Source of the DNA: Zeus faber
Lineage: Eukaryota > Chordata > Actinopteri > Zeiformes > Zeidae
Direction of reading: 5' to 3'
Length of the DNA stretch: 64,000 nucleotides
NCBI GenBank assembly: GCA_960531495.1
Contig: OY482850.1
Location: 4,306,584-4,370,583, forward strand
The notes below the pieces were generated by a model. The model did not search any database, had not been told where the DNA came from, and saw only the letters and a program-made list of their open reading frames with translations. Within the stretch, counting starts at the first letter, position 1. Each line of letters starts with the position of its first letter. Positions 14,701 to 23,760 of this stretch are shown here, piece after piece. A program made the translations under genes and the position numbers.

Positions 14701-16015
14701 AGCAGAACTTCAATTCCCTTTTGTAGTAGCGAGAGAAACTCACACACTGTTGTGTCTAACATGTAAACTGCATCACTCCCTGTGCAGCAGTCACTTCCTG
14801 CCCATATACAGTGCGGCGCAATGTATCACGTTTCATAAGGTCAATTCCTTCAATGAAGCTGTTGAAGTCATGGTTTGTCCTTATGGTAAAGGAGACATGG
14901 CAGAAGTGTGTGCGTTGAGACTGCCTACCTTTGACGAAGAACCTGCAGATGGGGCGTGGTCTAATCTTCCTGTCCATGGGGTCTTTGACCTCCCCCTCCT
15001 CAAGGTCATCGTCCTGGTCACACAATTGCGCACGCACACACAGAACAATGTTAGTTTAGCATATTGTTATTAATGTTTACCGTTGTATGGTTTGATAACC
15101 ATGACCATTTTCCACAAGGCTTCACAAGATAAAAGTCACATTTTGCTGGTGTTTATTTGCTGAATGAATTGCGCAAAATGTTTTTTTGGGGAGGTTTTTT
15201 GGTTAACTATAGCTTTCGCTCAGGACTTACATATTCACATGATACATTATATAATTTAGGTTATTATCCATCTTCAAATATTTCACAAAACAAAAATACC
15301 TAATAAAGGCCACAAGAAAACACACTCATCATAGACGTAATCACAAAATGAATAAAAAATAATTGCAATAACGCACTTTTGAGAAAAAAAAAGTCTGTTA
15401 TTGGCCGATCTGCTGTACATAACTAATGTAGCGTAGCAACTACACTAGATAATTTAAATGTTTGCCTACAGGTGTAGGGCAGCTAGTTTGCAATATCCCA
15501 TGGTCAGACGCGACACCGGGGTCATTAAACCAAAGATTAGGGTGCACAGAACACAAGACAGGGTCGGCTTCTCTGATCAAGTACTCTAACTGAAAGTGCT
15601 TCCTTACATCAGCCTGATACCAAAATAAAAAAATAATGAAAACAAGTACATACCTTGCTATTATATTGTCATTCAAATGTCAACGTAAGGGAATGTCAGC
15701 ATTCACAGTGATTCCCATATATTGATTAATTTATAGCAACCCGCTACAATGTCAACATTGACCACCTCATATTGATTTTCAATTTTCTTTTTTATATTTA
15801 AAATGGGTGAAATCTTATTCCATCGTAGAGCTGCGCACAGCGCATGATTCACTCAGCACCTCCTTGCTGTCGCTCTCTCTAACACATTGCCAACGGACCC
15901 GTTTGTGAATAGCTCATCCTCTCCATGCACACACACTCTGAATCAAAAGATGATGCGCAGGATGTTTTATGAATAGCCCCGGATCTAAAAAAAAAAAAAA
16001 AAAAAAAGAAAAGAA

Positions 16016-16055
<40 letters not shown>

Positions 16056-19000
16056 ACACGTACACACACACACACACACACACACACTTCTCATAAAATT
16101 ATAATATCATGAAAAAGTTCAATATTTTTTGTCACTCATTTCAGAAAGTGAAACCCATATATTATATAGATCCATTACACAGAGTGAAATATTTCAAGCC
16201 TTTATTTCTTGAAATTTTGATGATTGTGGCTATATGTAATGAAAACCCAAAATTCAGTGTCTCAGAAAATTAGAATATTACATAAGATCAATAAAAAAAG
16301 GATATTTTAAACAGAAATGTCAGGCTTCTGAAAAGTATGTTCATTTCTATGCACTCAATACTTGGTTGGGCATCATTTTGAATGAATTAGTGCATCAATG
16401 CGGTGTGGCATGGAGGCGATCAGCCTGTGGCACTGCTCAGGTGTAATGGAAGCCCAGGTTGCTTTGATAGCAGCCTTCAGGTCATCTCCATTGTTGGGTC
16501 TGGTGTCTCATCTTCCTCTTGACAATACCCCATAGATTCTCTATGGGGTTAAGATCAGGCGAGTTTGCTGGCCAATCAAGCACAGTAACACCATGGTCAT
16601 TGAACCAGCTTTTGGTACCCTTGGCAGCGTGGGCAGGTGCCAAGTCCTGCTGGAAAATGAGATCAGCATCTCCGTAAAGCTTGTCAGCAGAAGGAAGCAT
16701 GAAGTGCTCTAAAATTTCCTGGTAGATGGCTGTGTTGACTGTGGACTTCAGAAAACACAATGGACCAACACAAGCAGATGACATGGCTGCTCATCACTGA
16801 CTGTGGAAACTTCACACTGGACTTCAAGCAATGTGGATTCTGTGCCTCTCCACTTTTCCTCCAGACTCTGGATTTGGATTTGATTTCCAAATGACATGCA
16901 AAATTAACTTTCATCTGAAAAGAGGGCTTTGGACCACTGAGCAACAGTCCAGTTCTTTTTCTCCACAGCCCAGGTAAGACGCTTCCGACGTTGTCTCTGG
17001 TTCAGGAGTGGCTTGACATGAGGAATGCGACATTTGTAGCCCGTGCCTAGGATTCGTCTGTGCGTAGTGGCTCTTGATGCGCTGACTCCAGCCTCAGTCC
17101 ACTCCTTGTGAAGCTCCCCCAAATTCTTGAATGGATTTTGCTTGACAATCCTCTCAAGGCTGCGGTTATCCCTTTTGCTGGTGCACCTTTTCCTACCACA
17201 CTTTTCCTTCCACCCAACTTTCTATGAATATGCTTGGATACAGCACTCTGTGGGCAACCAGCTCCTTGTGGAGAGTGTCAATGACTGTCTACTGGACATC
17301 TGTCAAGTCAGCAGTCTTCCCCATGATTGTGTAGCCTACTGACCCAACTGAGGCCGTTTCTCATTACCAAGTACGCAAAGTCTGCACTTGCGGAGTTGGT
17401 AGACTGTCGCAGAAATGACAATGATAAATTATAAAATGGGCGGAGCAAGTCCACATCCGGGCATTTGGACTGGACTTGGCTTGATGCGTACTTTGAATTG
17501 GAACAGTACTTGGGCTGCGACTGATGACATTTCACAAATTCACAAGAACACAAGAACAGACAAGAACGCAGATTGAGAAAGGGCCAGTGAGACCATTTCA
17601 AGGCTCAGTAAACCTTTGCAGGTGTTTGGAGTGAATTCGCTGATTAGGGTGTGACACCATGACTTTCCAATATTGTACTTTTTCACAATATTCTCCTTTT
17701 CTGAGACACTGAATTTTGAGTTTTCATTATCTATAGCCACAATCATCAAAATTTCAAGAAAAAAAAGGCTTGAAATATTTCACTCTACGTGTAATGAATC
17801 TATATAATATATGGGTTTCCCTTTCTGAAATGAGTGACAAAACATATTGAACTTTTTCATGATATTCCAATTTTATGAGATGTACCTGTATTTATATATA
17901 TTTTTTTTTACAAAAATAAAAATGATAAAGAGATGCAAAAAAACAAAACATGCTCACGCACAATCACTCACACACACTGGTGACAGTAGGTTTGTTCACT
18001 CAGATGCCTTCAAGGAATCAGAGACAGCGTGCACTAAAAGCTGCATATGAGAAACTGAAACCAACTCCGTACTTAAAAGAACAATCTGCCATCATAAAAA
18101 AGAAAGAAAAAAAGAGCATGATTTTAAATTTTATCGGAGTGCATGCAAGTCCAATAGCAACGGAAAGCAACGGACAGACAGTGTGGCACAGCACAGGACA
18201 GTGGGGACACAGGTTTTTTTGGAATGGGCTGTCCCTTAATTCAGTTGTGTTTTTGAAAAATTGGTTTCATACATGTAGGAAACAAATGTAAATAAATAGA
18301 TAATAATATAGAAAATAAAAACACAGGCACGGGAGTCGGGAACCAGCGCATGCACGGTTGCGTTTTTTTTTTTGCATGAATGGGCATTGTTTTGGGTTTT
18401 TTCATCACCTGCCCACTCTGCCCCCCCTCACTACGCTAAAATCGACTGTCATCAATGTCAATCGCGATTGATGGGGTCGATCAAGCTTAGCCTAGTCTAG
18501 TCTCGTGTAATATTAGACACCTCCAGCGCGAGCATTACGTAACGTATCCGTAACAATCATCTATGTGAAAACATAGGGACTCCATGTGGAACTTTTTCGT
18601 AAAGGAGGCCTATGTGGGAATGACTACCTACATGTACAGCCTTTTCCAGATATTTTTTATCCAGCAATGTTACGAATTGCATGTGGGAAAGGTGCTCATG
18701 CAAATCTTGTGATTATAATATAGCAATATATAATATAATGTCATAGAGAAAGATTTTGATTTCATTTTGTTTCCTGACATTCTAATTTCTATGGAAAATG
18801 AAAAACGCAAACCTAACTTGGAATATTGGAACATTTTTCTTTTGTTTCTCCTCCAGACAGTGGTACGCACCGGCTCCAGTAACTGTGTTTTTATTTTAGA
18901 TCTATTTTTTTTGTTTGTTTCCTACATGTATGAAACAAAAATTTTAAAACACAACTGAGTCAAGGGACTGTCCCGTTCCTAAAAAACCTGTGCGTCCCCA

Positions 19001-22000
19001 CTGTCGGGACGCACGTCTCCCTGTTGCTTTCTATTGCTTTGGGACTCTGGGATTAGTAAAAACTGTATGATTTTGTGTAAATACTTAAATTGTAAATAAT
19101 ACATCCTGCCCTTCTGGAACAGGGAAACTGCATTTGCCACATTAAATTACGTTCTATGTTCACCCCCCGATAAAATCGTATATTGGCGATCCCTGGCCCT
19201 CCAGCAATCGGAATATTGCACTGTCGCCCAAGCCTAGACTAGACAACAGAATTGGTTTAGATTTTAGACCAGCGCTGTGTTTCGCCCCCCGTCTCCCCAC
19301 CCCTCCTAGACGGGCTCGGTTCCCTCCGCTGACAAGAGCATCCGCCTGTGGACACAATAACGCTAACCCAGAATAATTAAATCAGTGTGATCATTTTAAC
19401 CTGTCCTACATTCTCTACCTCTCGAGAAGGAACTTTCTCTACCCGATCTCCCTCTCCCTGTCAGTTCCGCTCCAGGCTGCGGATCACCCAGTGGGCAAGC
19501 AAAGTGCTTACCCCCAATGCCACGCACCACACCCCTAACTGTAAGAGACACATCTAGGGTCTGAGTGTCATTTTCAAGAAGAAAAAGAATAACATTTAGG
19601 AATATAAAGACCAGTCTCCATAGAGACTGGATGTGTATCAGTTTCTCATCTTTGCAGTCAGTCTCACCATTTTTCCCAAATGTTTTTTCTTTTCTTCTCA
19701 AAAACTAAACACTTGAACTGAAATGTTTGCATAGAATATATATACTTGTAAAAACCCACTATTTGTGCTTAATTTATTGGCTCCACCCCCACTCGGCGGA
19801 TATTTATTTTATTTTTATTTTTTTTAAAGCTTGATGAATCGAGGTAGTGGATTGTCTGGGCACATGAGGAACATGCCCTCAGCACAACTGCGATGTGTGC
19901 ACAGGGGAGAGCAGATCGCGCACGTCCCGATGTGCACCATCGCGGACGCGATCTGCACTCCGCTGTGCTGCTCCGTTTGCCCAGAGGGGCAAAATGCATA
20001 GAACACGATCTGGGGGTCCATGTGCTTTTTCTTTTATTTTTGAGCACCTGCCCCTCTTAAATTCTCTGCACGGGCCTGTAGGGGAAGTGAGATCTGATCA
20101 CCGGTGGTTACTCGACAGCTCTGAGTGGAGAGGGGGAGAGCCTCCGCCACATTGGCTATTCTAACATGCCCCTAAATCCATTGTGTTCCTGATGCTCTGT
20201 TTCAGTGGGTGGAGCCCCTAGCTATGTGAGCCAATGGGGTTTGAGCACAAGTTGCGGGTTCTGTGAGCCAATATCGGCCGCTATCTAGGCCATCTTAGCA
20301 TCAGATTCACAGGAGATACTGCACTTATGATATGGTAGCGCAAACATGGCCATAAAGTTTTGCTACTGAGTGCAATTTGCCCTTGTTTTACATCTGATCG
20401 CAAGTATCCATGTAGCAAAAAAAATAATCTGCACACCCACGGAGAGGGGTGACATCAATGGCTCCATGGAACATGCCACGTGCTTTTTTTGTTTCATTCA
20501 ATTAGGAAAATGAGTTAAATACATCTAAAATAATAAAACCTAAAAAAAAAATAAAAACCTATAAAAAAAACTTTTTATTTGTTTTATTTGAGTGAATGCA
20601 TCTCCATTATGCATTTACTACGCCATTGCTCTACAGTTGCCTGTTTTATGAATTATCAGTCTTACATAAATATAAAGCTTAAAATAATTGTCAGACGGTA
20701 GTTATTTTCAATTTAAGTGTTGAAAATTAAAACATAAAATTGTAAGGAAATCCTTGGGGGTGCTACACCAGTGTAATGCAAAATCTTGACGGGGCTATCG
20801 CACCACCAAGCCCCTCCACTTAGTGCACCATTACGCACGTGGACACGCCAATGGTAACCACCAACCTACGCAAACACCTGCAGGTCCATCACCCAAGTCA
20901 GGAAATTGAATATTTTAATGTTTCCAAATGAACTTAAAATTAAATAAACCTCTTTGTTAAACATGGACTATGATCTAAGATGGTAAACTGTACTAAGTGC
21001 ACTTACACCGTTTCAATGCTCCACAGAATTTTGGCAGATTAAAAAAAAGGTCTGTCATTAATGTCCTTTGGCAATTGATGGAGTCGATCCCCGATTTACG
21101 AATTGTCATTGTCAACCAGCCCAAACCTAATGGACGGTTGATTGTCGTTTGTCATAAAAATCAGTGAATATATTGTTGAAAAAATTAAATTGATGTAAAT
21201 TTGGTCAAATCAACAGTCAGAACAGGTAAATAGATCAGGCCCCCCATTCCCCTACTTGCTACCCGCCTTTGGGCACACTTACATCAATCTCTCCTTCATC
21301 AATCTCTCCATCATCGTCATCCTTCTTCTTGTCCCTGATGGAGTCTCTGCGGCCTCTCTCCGGCCCCCTGGACGGCACGTCCCTTGGGGACGGGGGTAAG
21401 ATGGGCTTCTTCTCCCTTTTCTTGTTGCTGCTCTTGTCTTCCCCTGCCACTGCCTCCTCCTCCAGCCCCCCATCTCCCTCAGCCTTGCCGCCGCCGTCAT
21501 CTTCCTCCTCCTCCTCCTCTTCCTCCTCCTCCTCCTCATCCTCGTCCTCCGGACGCTCGGGGGCGGTGCTAGGCTCCTCAGGCACCTCCTCGTCGTAGTC
21601 CAGCTCGTGCTCATCCAGATCTCTGGAGACTGACGCCGGGTCCTCCTTCAACTCCCGGGCCGCCACCGCCGCCCTCCGCCTCCTCCTGGCCGCTTCTTCT
21701 TCTTCTTCGTCTTCCTCGACCGTCGTCTTCTTCTCCTCCTCTACAGCCCTTGTCTTCGTTGCCGTCTGCTCTTCCACACTCTGCCCAACAACTTCCTCCT
21801 GTTCTTCGTCATCATCTGGGTCGTTGGCCATGGACGGTTTTCCATCGTGGTGGTACGCCTCTGGTAGCTCCTCCTCCTCTTCTTCTTCTTCTTCCTCCCC
21901 ATCTTCTCTGTCATCTCCCTCTTTCCCAGTGGCAAAAAAGCTTCTCCCACAGTCCAGATCTGAATCAGGAGACTGTGGGGTGTCTATGACTCTATCCTCC

Positions 22001-22413
22001 TCTTCTCCTTCCTCCTCCGCCGAGTGGCACCCCTGCGGGCCTTCCTCGTCTCCCTCCATCAACAAGATGGTCTCGTCCTCTGGTGCCACGCCCCTGCCTC
22101 CCCCGTCCCCTCCTCCATCCTGGACTGGCTCTTCATCCTCCGGGTCCGAGACAAAATCTGGAACGACCTCCTCCTCTTCCTCCAACTCCAAATCCGAGTT
22201 CCTGCCTCGGCCAGCGGGCCTCGCACCATCTCTATTATCCTCCTCCTCCTCCTCCTCCAAGTCATCGTTCCCCTCATCGTGAACCATCTCACTGTCTGAG
22301 ATGGCCCCGTCCTCTGCATTGGGAGAATCCAGCAACTCACTGTCTGAAATGCCCTTCTCCTCCTCCTCCTCAGGCGACTGAGGGGACTGGGTAGGGCTTT
22401 CGGGGGTATCCAT
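1467..22413 (-). CDS. zc3h18: zc3h18, zinc finger CCCH-type containing 18 (N-terminal ~670 codons, 8 coding exons, 3' end outside window)
   Basis: ZC3H18 is a nuclear protein that links the cap-binding complex/ARS2 to RNA export and exosome-mediated decay. The family assignment rests on exons in conserved order. First is an acidic, serine-rich N-terminus containing [17 protein letters not shown], then the linker [16 protein letters not shown]. Next comes one CCCH finger with spacing C-x7-C-x5-C-x3-H, followed by [11 protein letters not shown], a proline-rich stretch and [10 protein letters not shown]. The conserved [20 protein letters not shown] block, the [14 protein letters not shown] block and an Arg/Glu-repeat coiled region complete the set. 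Coding exons join as 22413-21283, 15013-14929, 10741-10593, 8586-8491, 7400-7258, 4663-4634, 2468-2354 and 1729-1467, all with GT/AG borders and compatible phases, giving 2012 nt. Human ZC3H18 is roughly 950 residues, so the SR-rich C-terminus lies left of base 1. The ATG at 22413 is preferred because the peptide MDTPESP matches the human start. The upstream five codons lack an ATG and begin at a splice acceptor. Confidence 0.96.
2354..2468 (-). CDS. zc3h18: zc3h18 coding exon 7: [14 protein letters not shown] block
   Basis: This exon is 115 nt, phase 2 in and phase 0 out. It encodes [16 protein letters not shown] then [14 protein letters not shown] and APLPYHYT. The acceptor is a C-run followed by tag and the donor is gtgagt. 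The block is almost residue-for-residue the human ZC3H18 segment. Confidence 0.95.
2565..2658. repeat. 44-bp near-perfect palindrome at the end of a Tc1-like element
   Basis: Arms 2565-2608 and 2615-2658 are reverse complements with one mismatch, around a 6-nt spacer. The outer ~30 nt of each arm is the terminal repeat of the adjacent Tc1-like element. The inner ~14 nt is flanking sequence that has also been copied in inverse, including the TA target dinucleotides. Confidence 0.95.
2628..3974 (-). mobile_element. Tc1-like DNA transposon, copy A (defective)
   Basis: About 1.35 kb bounded by inverted terminal repeats (caccgcattccaaattatta at the left, the matching gcggtg end at 3974), with TA at the left junction. 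A transposase relic lies on the minus strand. Segments around 3698-3325 encode a HRTVKRF helix-turn-helix part, KVSARQ-like sequence, the [19 protein letters not shown] stretch and the first catalytic aspartate motif ([15 protein letters not shown]). The reading frame is interrupted more than once, so it is not functional. It sits in the zc3h18 intron between exons 6 and 7. Confidence 0.9.
3975..4633. other. Intronic sequence of zc3h18
   Basis: Non-coding. It opens with 'tagggctgtgacaatattcg', which resembles the 5' end of some fish hAT-type MITEs, but I could not find a matching right terminus. Nothing else is recognisable apart from the TA repeat. Confidence 0.4.
4383..4414. repeat. (TA)n/(CA)n microsatellite
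   Basis: A short TA-rich simple repeat in a zc3h18 intron. Confidence 0.85.
4634..4663 (-). CDS. zc3h18: zc3h18 coding exon 6: 30-nt microexon
   Basis: A 30-nt exon is bounded by a ctgcttttcag acceptor and a gtgagt donor. With phase 2 in and out it encodes the tail of an Asp codon, EMDFRDPMY, and two bases of a Gly codon. It bridges IIR and the [11 protein letters not shown] block. Because its length is a multiple of three and its phases are symmetric, the flanking exons would also join in frame without it, giving an IIRE-DPYADPY junction. It is too short to be seen as an open frame. Support comes from the phase fit, both consensus splice sites and an FRD motif reminiscent of the human FRDWNSR segment. 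Confidence 0.8.
5179..5670 (-). mobile_element. Second Tc1-like family, copy 1 (5'/internal fragments)
   Basis: The left end caccgataagcagcaacatt follows TA and matches the ends of the copies at 32,587 and 62,460. Minus-strand reading gives transposase relics: [12 protein letters not shown], then [13 protein letters not shown]-like and [10 protein letters not shown]-like stretches. These belong to the HTH and DDE N-terminal regions of a Tc1-type transposase. The region from the first catalytic Asp to near the 3' terminal repeat is missing, and the 5' terminus is absent at the right edge. Confidence 0.82.
5884..6669 (+). mobile_element. Tc1-like DNA transposon, copy B (same family as copy A, internally deleted)
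   Basis: Plus-strand counterpart of the element at 2.6-4.0 kb. An open stretch from 5883 to 6266 encodes [20 protein letters not shown] and then the linker to [15 protein letters not shown]. After the shared 'aaggaggtggc' the sequence jumps directly to the 3' noncoding part (gttaagatgtttttgattga), so the rest of the catalytic domain is deleted. In this copy the first catalytic Asp region reads TGE instead of TDE. The right terminal repeat ends gctgtg followed by TA at 6670. The left terminus is not found. Confidence 0.88.
7006..7078. repeat. Poly(A) plus (TA)n simple repeat
   Basis: A run of A followed by TA dinucleotides in a zc3h18 intron; non-coding. Confidence 0.95.
7258..7400 (-). CDS. 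zc3h18: zc3h18 coding exon 5: conserved [20 protein letters not shown] block
   Basis: This exon is 143 nt, phase 0 in and phase 2 out. It encodes [20 protein letters not shown], then [18 protein letters not shown] and RERSYRIIR plus two bases of the next codon. The donor is gtgagt and the acceptor cccag. This is one of the most conserved ZC3H18 segments outside the finger. Confidence 0.95.
7823..8060. mobile_element. piggyBac-like MITE
   Basis: A 238-bp element flanked on both sides by TTAA (7819-7822 and 8061-8064), the target signature of piggyBac transposons. The inverted termini begin agggat... and end ...atccct, and imperfect similarity continues inward for about 25 bp. There is no coding capacity. 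It lies between zc3h18 exons 5 and 4. Confidence 0.8.
8491..8586 (-). CDS. zc3h18: zc3h18 coding exon 4: proline-rich segment
   Basis: This exon is 96 nt (32 codons, phase 0 on both sides). It encodes [20 protein letters not shown] then [12 protein letters not shown], with a ggcag acceptor and gtaacc donor. The proline run and [12 protein letters not shown] match the equivalent human segment. Confidence 0.93.
8687..8720. repeat. (TA)n microsatellite
   Basis: About 16 TA units next to A-rich sequence in a zc3h18 intron. Confidence 0.92.
8786..9684. mobile_element. hAT-like non-autonomous element
   Basis: It begins taggggtgggaatc and ends tttcctccta, with flanking 8-mers tcaatgga and gcaatgaa (6 of 8 identical), consistent with an old 8-bp hAT target duplication. 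Sub-terminal sequence is rich in cgatac/gatat motifs, as in fish MITEs of this type. No transposase sequence is seen. Confidence 0.6.
9777..10413. mobile_element. hAT-like MITE with terminal inverted repeats and 8-bp target duplication
   Basis: The termini taggggtttcac... and ...gtgaaacccct(a) are inverted repeats. The flanks accaatgt (9769-9776) and actaatgt (10414-10421) match at 7 of 8 bases, the size expected for hAT. A sub-terminal tagtcaac/gttgactact inverted motif recurs. No transposase is present. A related relic lies at about 575-870. Confidence 0.85.
10593..10741 (-). CDS. zc3h18: zc3h18 coding exon 3: rest of the CCCH zinc finger
   Basis: This exon is 149 nt, phase 1 in and phase 0 out. 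It encodes [15 protein letters not shown], which supplies two Cys and the His of the C-x7-C-x5-C-x3-H finger, then [11 protein letters not shown] and a Pro/Gly-rich tail ending NAPW before gtaagt. CCCH fingers of this type bind single-stranded RNA. Confidence 0.95.
11310..12821 (-). mobile_element. Tc1-like DNA transposon, third family (nearly full length, defective)
   Basis: About 1.5 kb with terminal repeats cactactcacaa... and ...tttgtgagtagtg; TA precedes the left end. The minus strand carries most of a transposase. From 12571, [20 protein letters not shown] leads into the paired-like HTH ([19 protein letters not shown]). From 12342 the second HTH and basic region (RRPARIPNH) lead to the first catalytic aspartate ([18 protein letters not shown]). 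The [14 protein letters not shown]-type end is near 11,700. The frame changes between 12356 and 12342 and again after the WAGVSS stretch at 11923, so the gene is broken. It sits in zc3h18 intron 2 inside older repeat-like sequence (11,212 onward, 'agaccgatatag'). Confidence 0.93.
12830..14900. other. Intron 2 of zc3h18, no gene
   Basis: AT-rich non-coding sequence. Fragments such as 'accgatactgatag' near 13,990 echo the sequence left of the Tc1 insertion, so part of this may be the other half of the older element that was its landing site. No terminal repeats could be fixed. Confidence 0.4.
14929..15013 (-). CDS. zc3h18: zc3h18 coding exon 2: linker and first Cys of the CCCH finger
   Basis: This exon is 85 nt, phase 0 in and phase 1 out. 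It encodes [20 protein letters not shown] then PICRFFVK, followed by the first base of a Gly codon. The acceptor is ccag and the donor gtaggc. The Cys in PIC is the first zinc ligand; the other three ligands are in the next exon, so an intron splits the finger. Confidence 0.95.
15986..16087. repeat. Poly(A) and (CA)n microsatellite
   Basis: An A-run followed by two CA tracts separated by cgtacacgta. The left end of the next Tc1-like element abuts it. Confidence 0.95.
16089..17888 (-). mobile_element. Tc1-like DNA transposon with ~200-bp inverted terminal repeats (defective)
   Basis: About 1.8 kb. The left 210 bp (tctcataaaattataatatc... to gattgtggctatatgtaat) is the reverse complement of the right end (...ctatagccacaatcatc to cctg, then TA). 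The minus strand carries the transposase relic. About 17,122-16,904 holds [20 protein letters not shown] and the linker to LFSDES. About 16,784-16,482 holds [20 protein letters not shown] and [20 protein letters not shown], the second and third catalytic regions. Several frame breaks are visible. The extreme left tip has been lost into the adjoining CA repeat. Confidence 0.92.
18149..19045. mobile_element. Fold-back type element with ~140-bp imperfect inverted repeats
   Basis: The segment 18149-18288 (gtccaatagcaacggaaagc to catgtaggaaac) is inverted at 18908-19045 (gtttcctacatg to tattgctttgggac). The 620-bp interior is AT-rich and has no open frame of note. It is non-autonomous and the superfamily is not determined. 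It lies in zc3h18 intron 1. Confidence 0.75.
19050..21240. other. Intron 1 of zc3h18, no gene
   Basis: Non-coding, with patches of low-copy repeat-like sequence. Short similarities (gattgatggggtcgat near 18,470 and attgatggagtcgatc near 21,075) suggest dispersed repeat fragments. No RNA gene or open frame was recognised. Confidence 0.4.
21283..22413 (-). CDS. zc3h18: zc3h18 coding exon 1: acidic N-terminal region
   Basis: This exon is 1131 nt (377 codons, ends in phase 0). It starts at ATG 22413 and ends after GEIDEGEID at a gtaagt donor. The exon itself begins at 22427, after a T-rich tract and ag, so 14 nt of 5' UTR precede the ATG. It is extremely rich in Glu, Asp and Ser, with several poly-Glu runs (about residues 175-190 and 290-305). 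The motif [17 protein letters not shown] marks the family. The acidic block is longer than in human ZC3H18, mostly through Glu-run expansion. The long Ser/Pro-rich open frames on the opposite strand are complements of GAG/GAA codons. Confidence 0.95.
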
Positions 22414-23434
22414 CAGAGAATGTTCCACTAAAAAAATAAAAATAAAAGTAACAAATTCATTCTTTTTTCAACACTAGCATTCAATGGATTTCTTGGCGAC
22501 TCATACGGTGGCACACTGCAATCAGGCAAAAGGGCAAGGTCTACATTGATGAAAGCCTCGCGCCACAAGAAGAGCTTCTTCCCATGGCAGTGGCACTCAC
22601 AAACAGGCCCCCTGCCGCAGCCCCCCCCCTCAACAACCTGTGCAATATAATATATTGTAATAACAATATTATATAGAGTAACCCATCCATTATTAGCTGT
22701 GTCAATACTGTTGTATACATATAATTCATCATGTACAGAAATATCTGACTACATTCACATATATTTACACGCAGTCAATACTTGCCTCCATACCCCCACT
22801 TAGCCCCTCTCATAGCATTATTTTGTAATTTATCTTTATCGGTTGCACAGAGCACATTTTGCATATTCTGTTTATATATTTTTTTCATTTTTAATGTTAA
22901 CCATTGTTTTTATGCACTACAATGCACCTACACTTCCCAAGACAACATTCTTGAATGTGAAAATGGTCCAATAAACAGAACCTGAATCTGAATAAAATGA
23001 ACACTCTCTGCAACAAAAAGGGGCACTTAAAATAAACTAGCTAAGAAACTGGCGATCAATACGATGTATTTAAGTGGAATATAGCTATAGACTACATGAA
23101 ACTATTTGTAGATAACGTTCGAGCAGCGATATACATAACGGTACAGCAGCCGGCTGACACGGTTACTGCCAGTTTGGTCGCGCAACCGAGCGACAACAAG
23201 GCCTCAAACTCGTCAATATAAAAACCATTACGGTATAATGATGATTCATCAACCCCCCAGTGAAGACACGACTACTTATACGTTAAAACGAAACAAGTTA
23301 ATCGGCACACTAAACGATTCTACGAGTCTTACGAGATCAGAGATCGGACACGAAGCATGCTCGCTCCTTTCCATTAACAATGTAGTCGTTAGCTTTACTA
23401 GCTTGTTAGCTAACACCAAAGCATTTCTATTCAC

Positions 23435-23590
23435 CTCGCCAACCTGGACCTCGTTGACGACAGGGTGGCTGCCTCAACGACTACCTGCCTCGTATAGATG
23501 CTTCGGGTACTATACAATGACGCCGCCCGGTTATTTTAACCCACTTTAGTGGCGAAAACAGAAAGCCCGACACGATACGGCGATGGCGGC
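23435..23590 (-). other. zc3h18: Probable zc3h18 5' untranslated first exon
   Basis: The coding exon starts right after an acceptor at 22428-22429, so a noncoding exon must lie upstream. A good donor on the minus strand (ttggcgag then gtgaat) ends at 23435, just inside the CpG-rich segment that looks like the promoter. The 5' limit is a guess and other donors within 23,230-23,590 are possible. Confidence 0.4.
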
Positions 23591-23760
23591 CATTACCTTG
23601 ACGTCATCAAAACGCGACCGTCGCGGAAAAGCCGCGATCGGGGCATATGATGCTGCGTTCCATGGTCGATTGGAAATCGGTAATTTCCCGTCGGTGGTCC
23701 CCACTCCTGAGCTAAATGTGTCCCGTTGCTTTTGTTCGCGAAAACGGTGCCGTACCACCC
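23540..23760 (-). promoter_or_regulatory. zc3h18: Probable zc3h18 CpG-rich promoter (YY1-like and CRE-like sites)
   Basis: This is a CpG-dense stretch just upstream of zc3h18, unlike the AT-rich surroundings. It contains a full CRE palindrome (tgacgtca, 23599-23606) and a YY1-type core (atggcggccatt, 23583-23594), both common at TATA-less housekeeping promoters. No TATA box is evident. The activity is inferred from composition and position only. Confidence 0.5.

Noticed and set aside
21269-22394. Several Ser-rich, Pro-rich or Arg-rich open frames on either strand over zc3h18 exon 1
   Set aside because: They are complements or frame-shifted readings of GAG/GAA/GAC-rich codons of the real acidic N-terminus, with no domain and no splice support.
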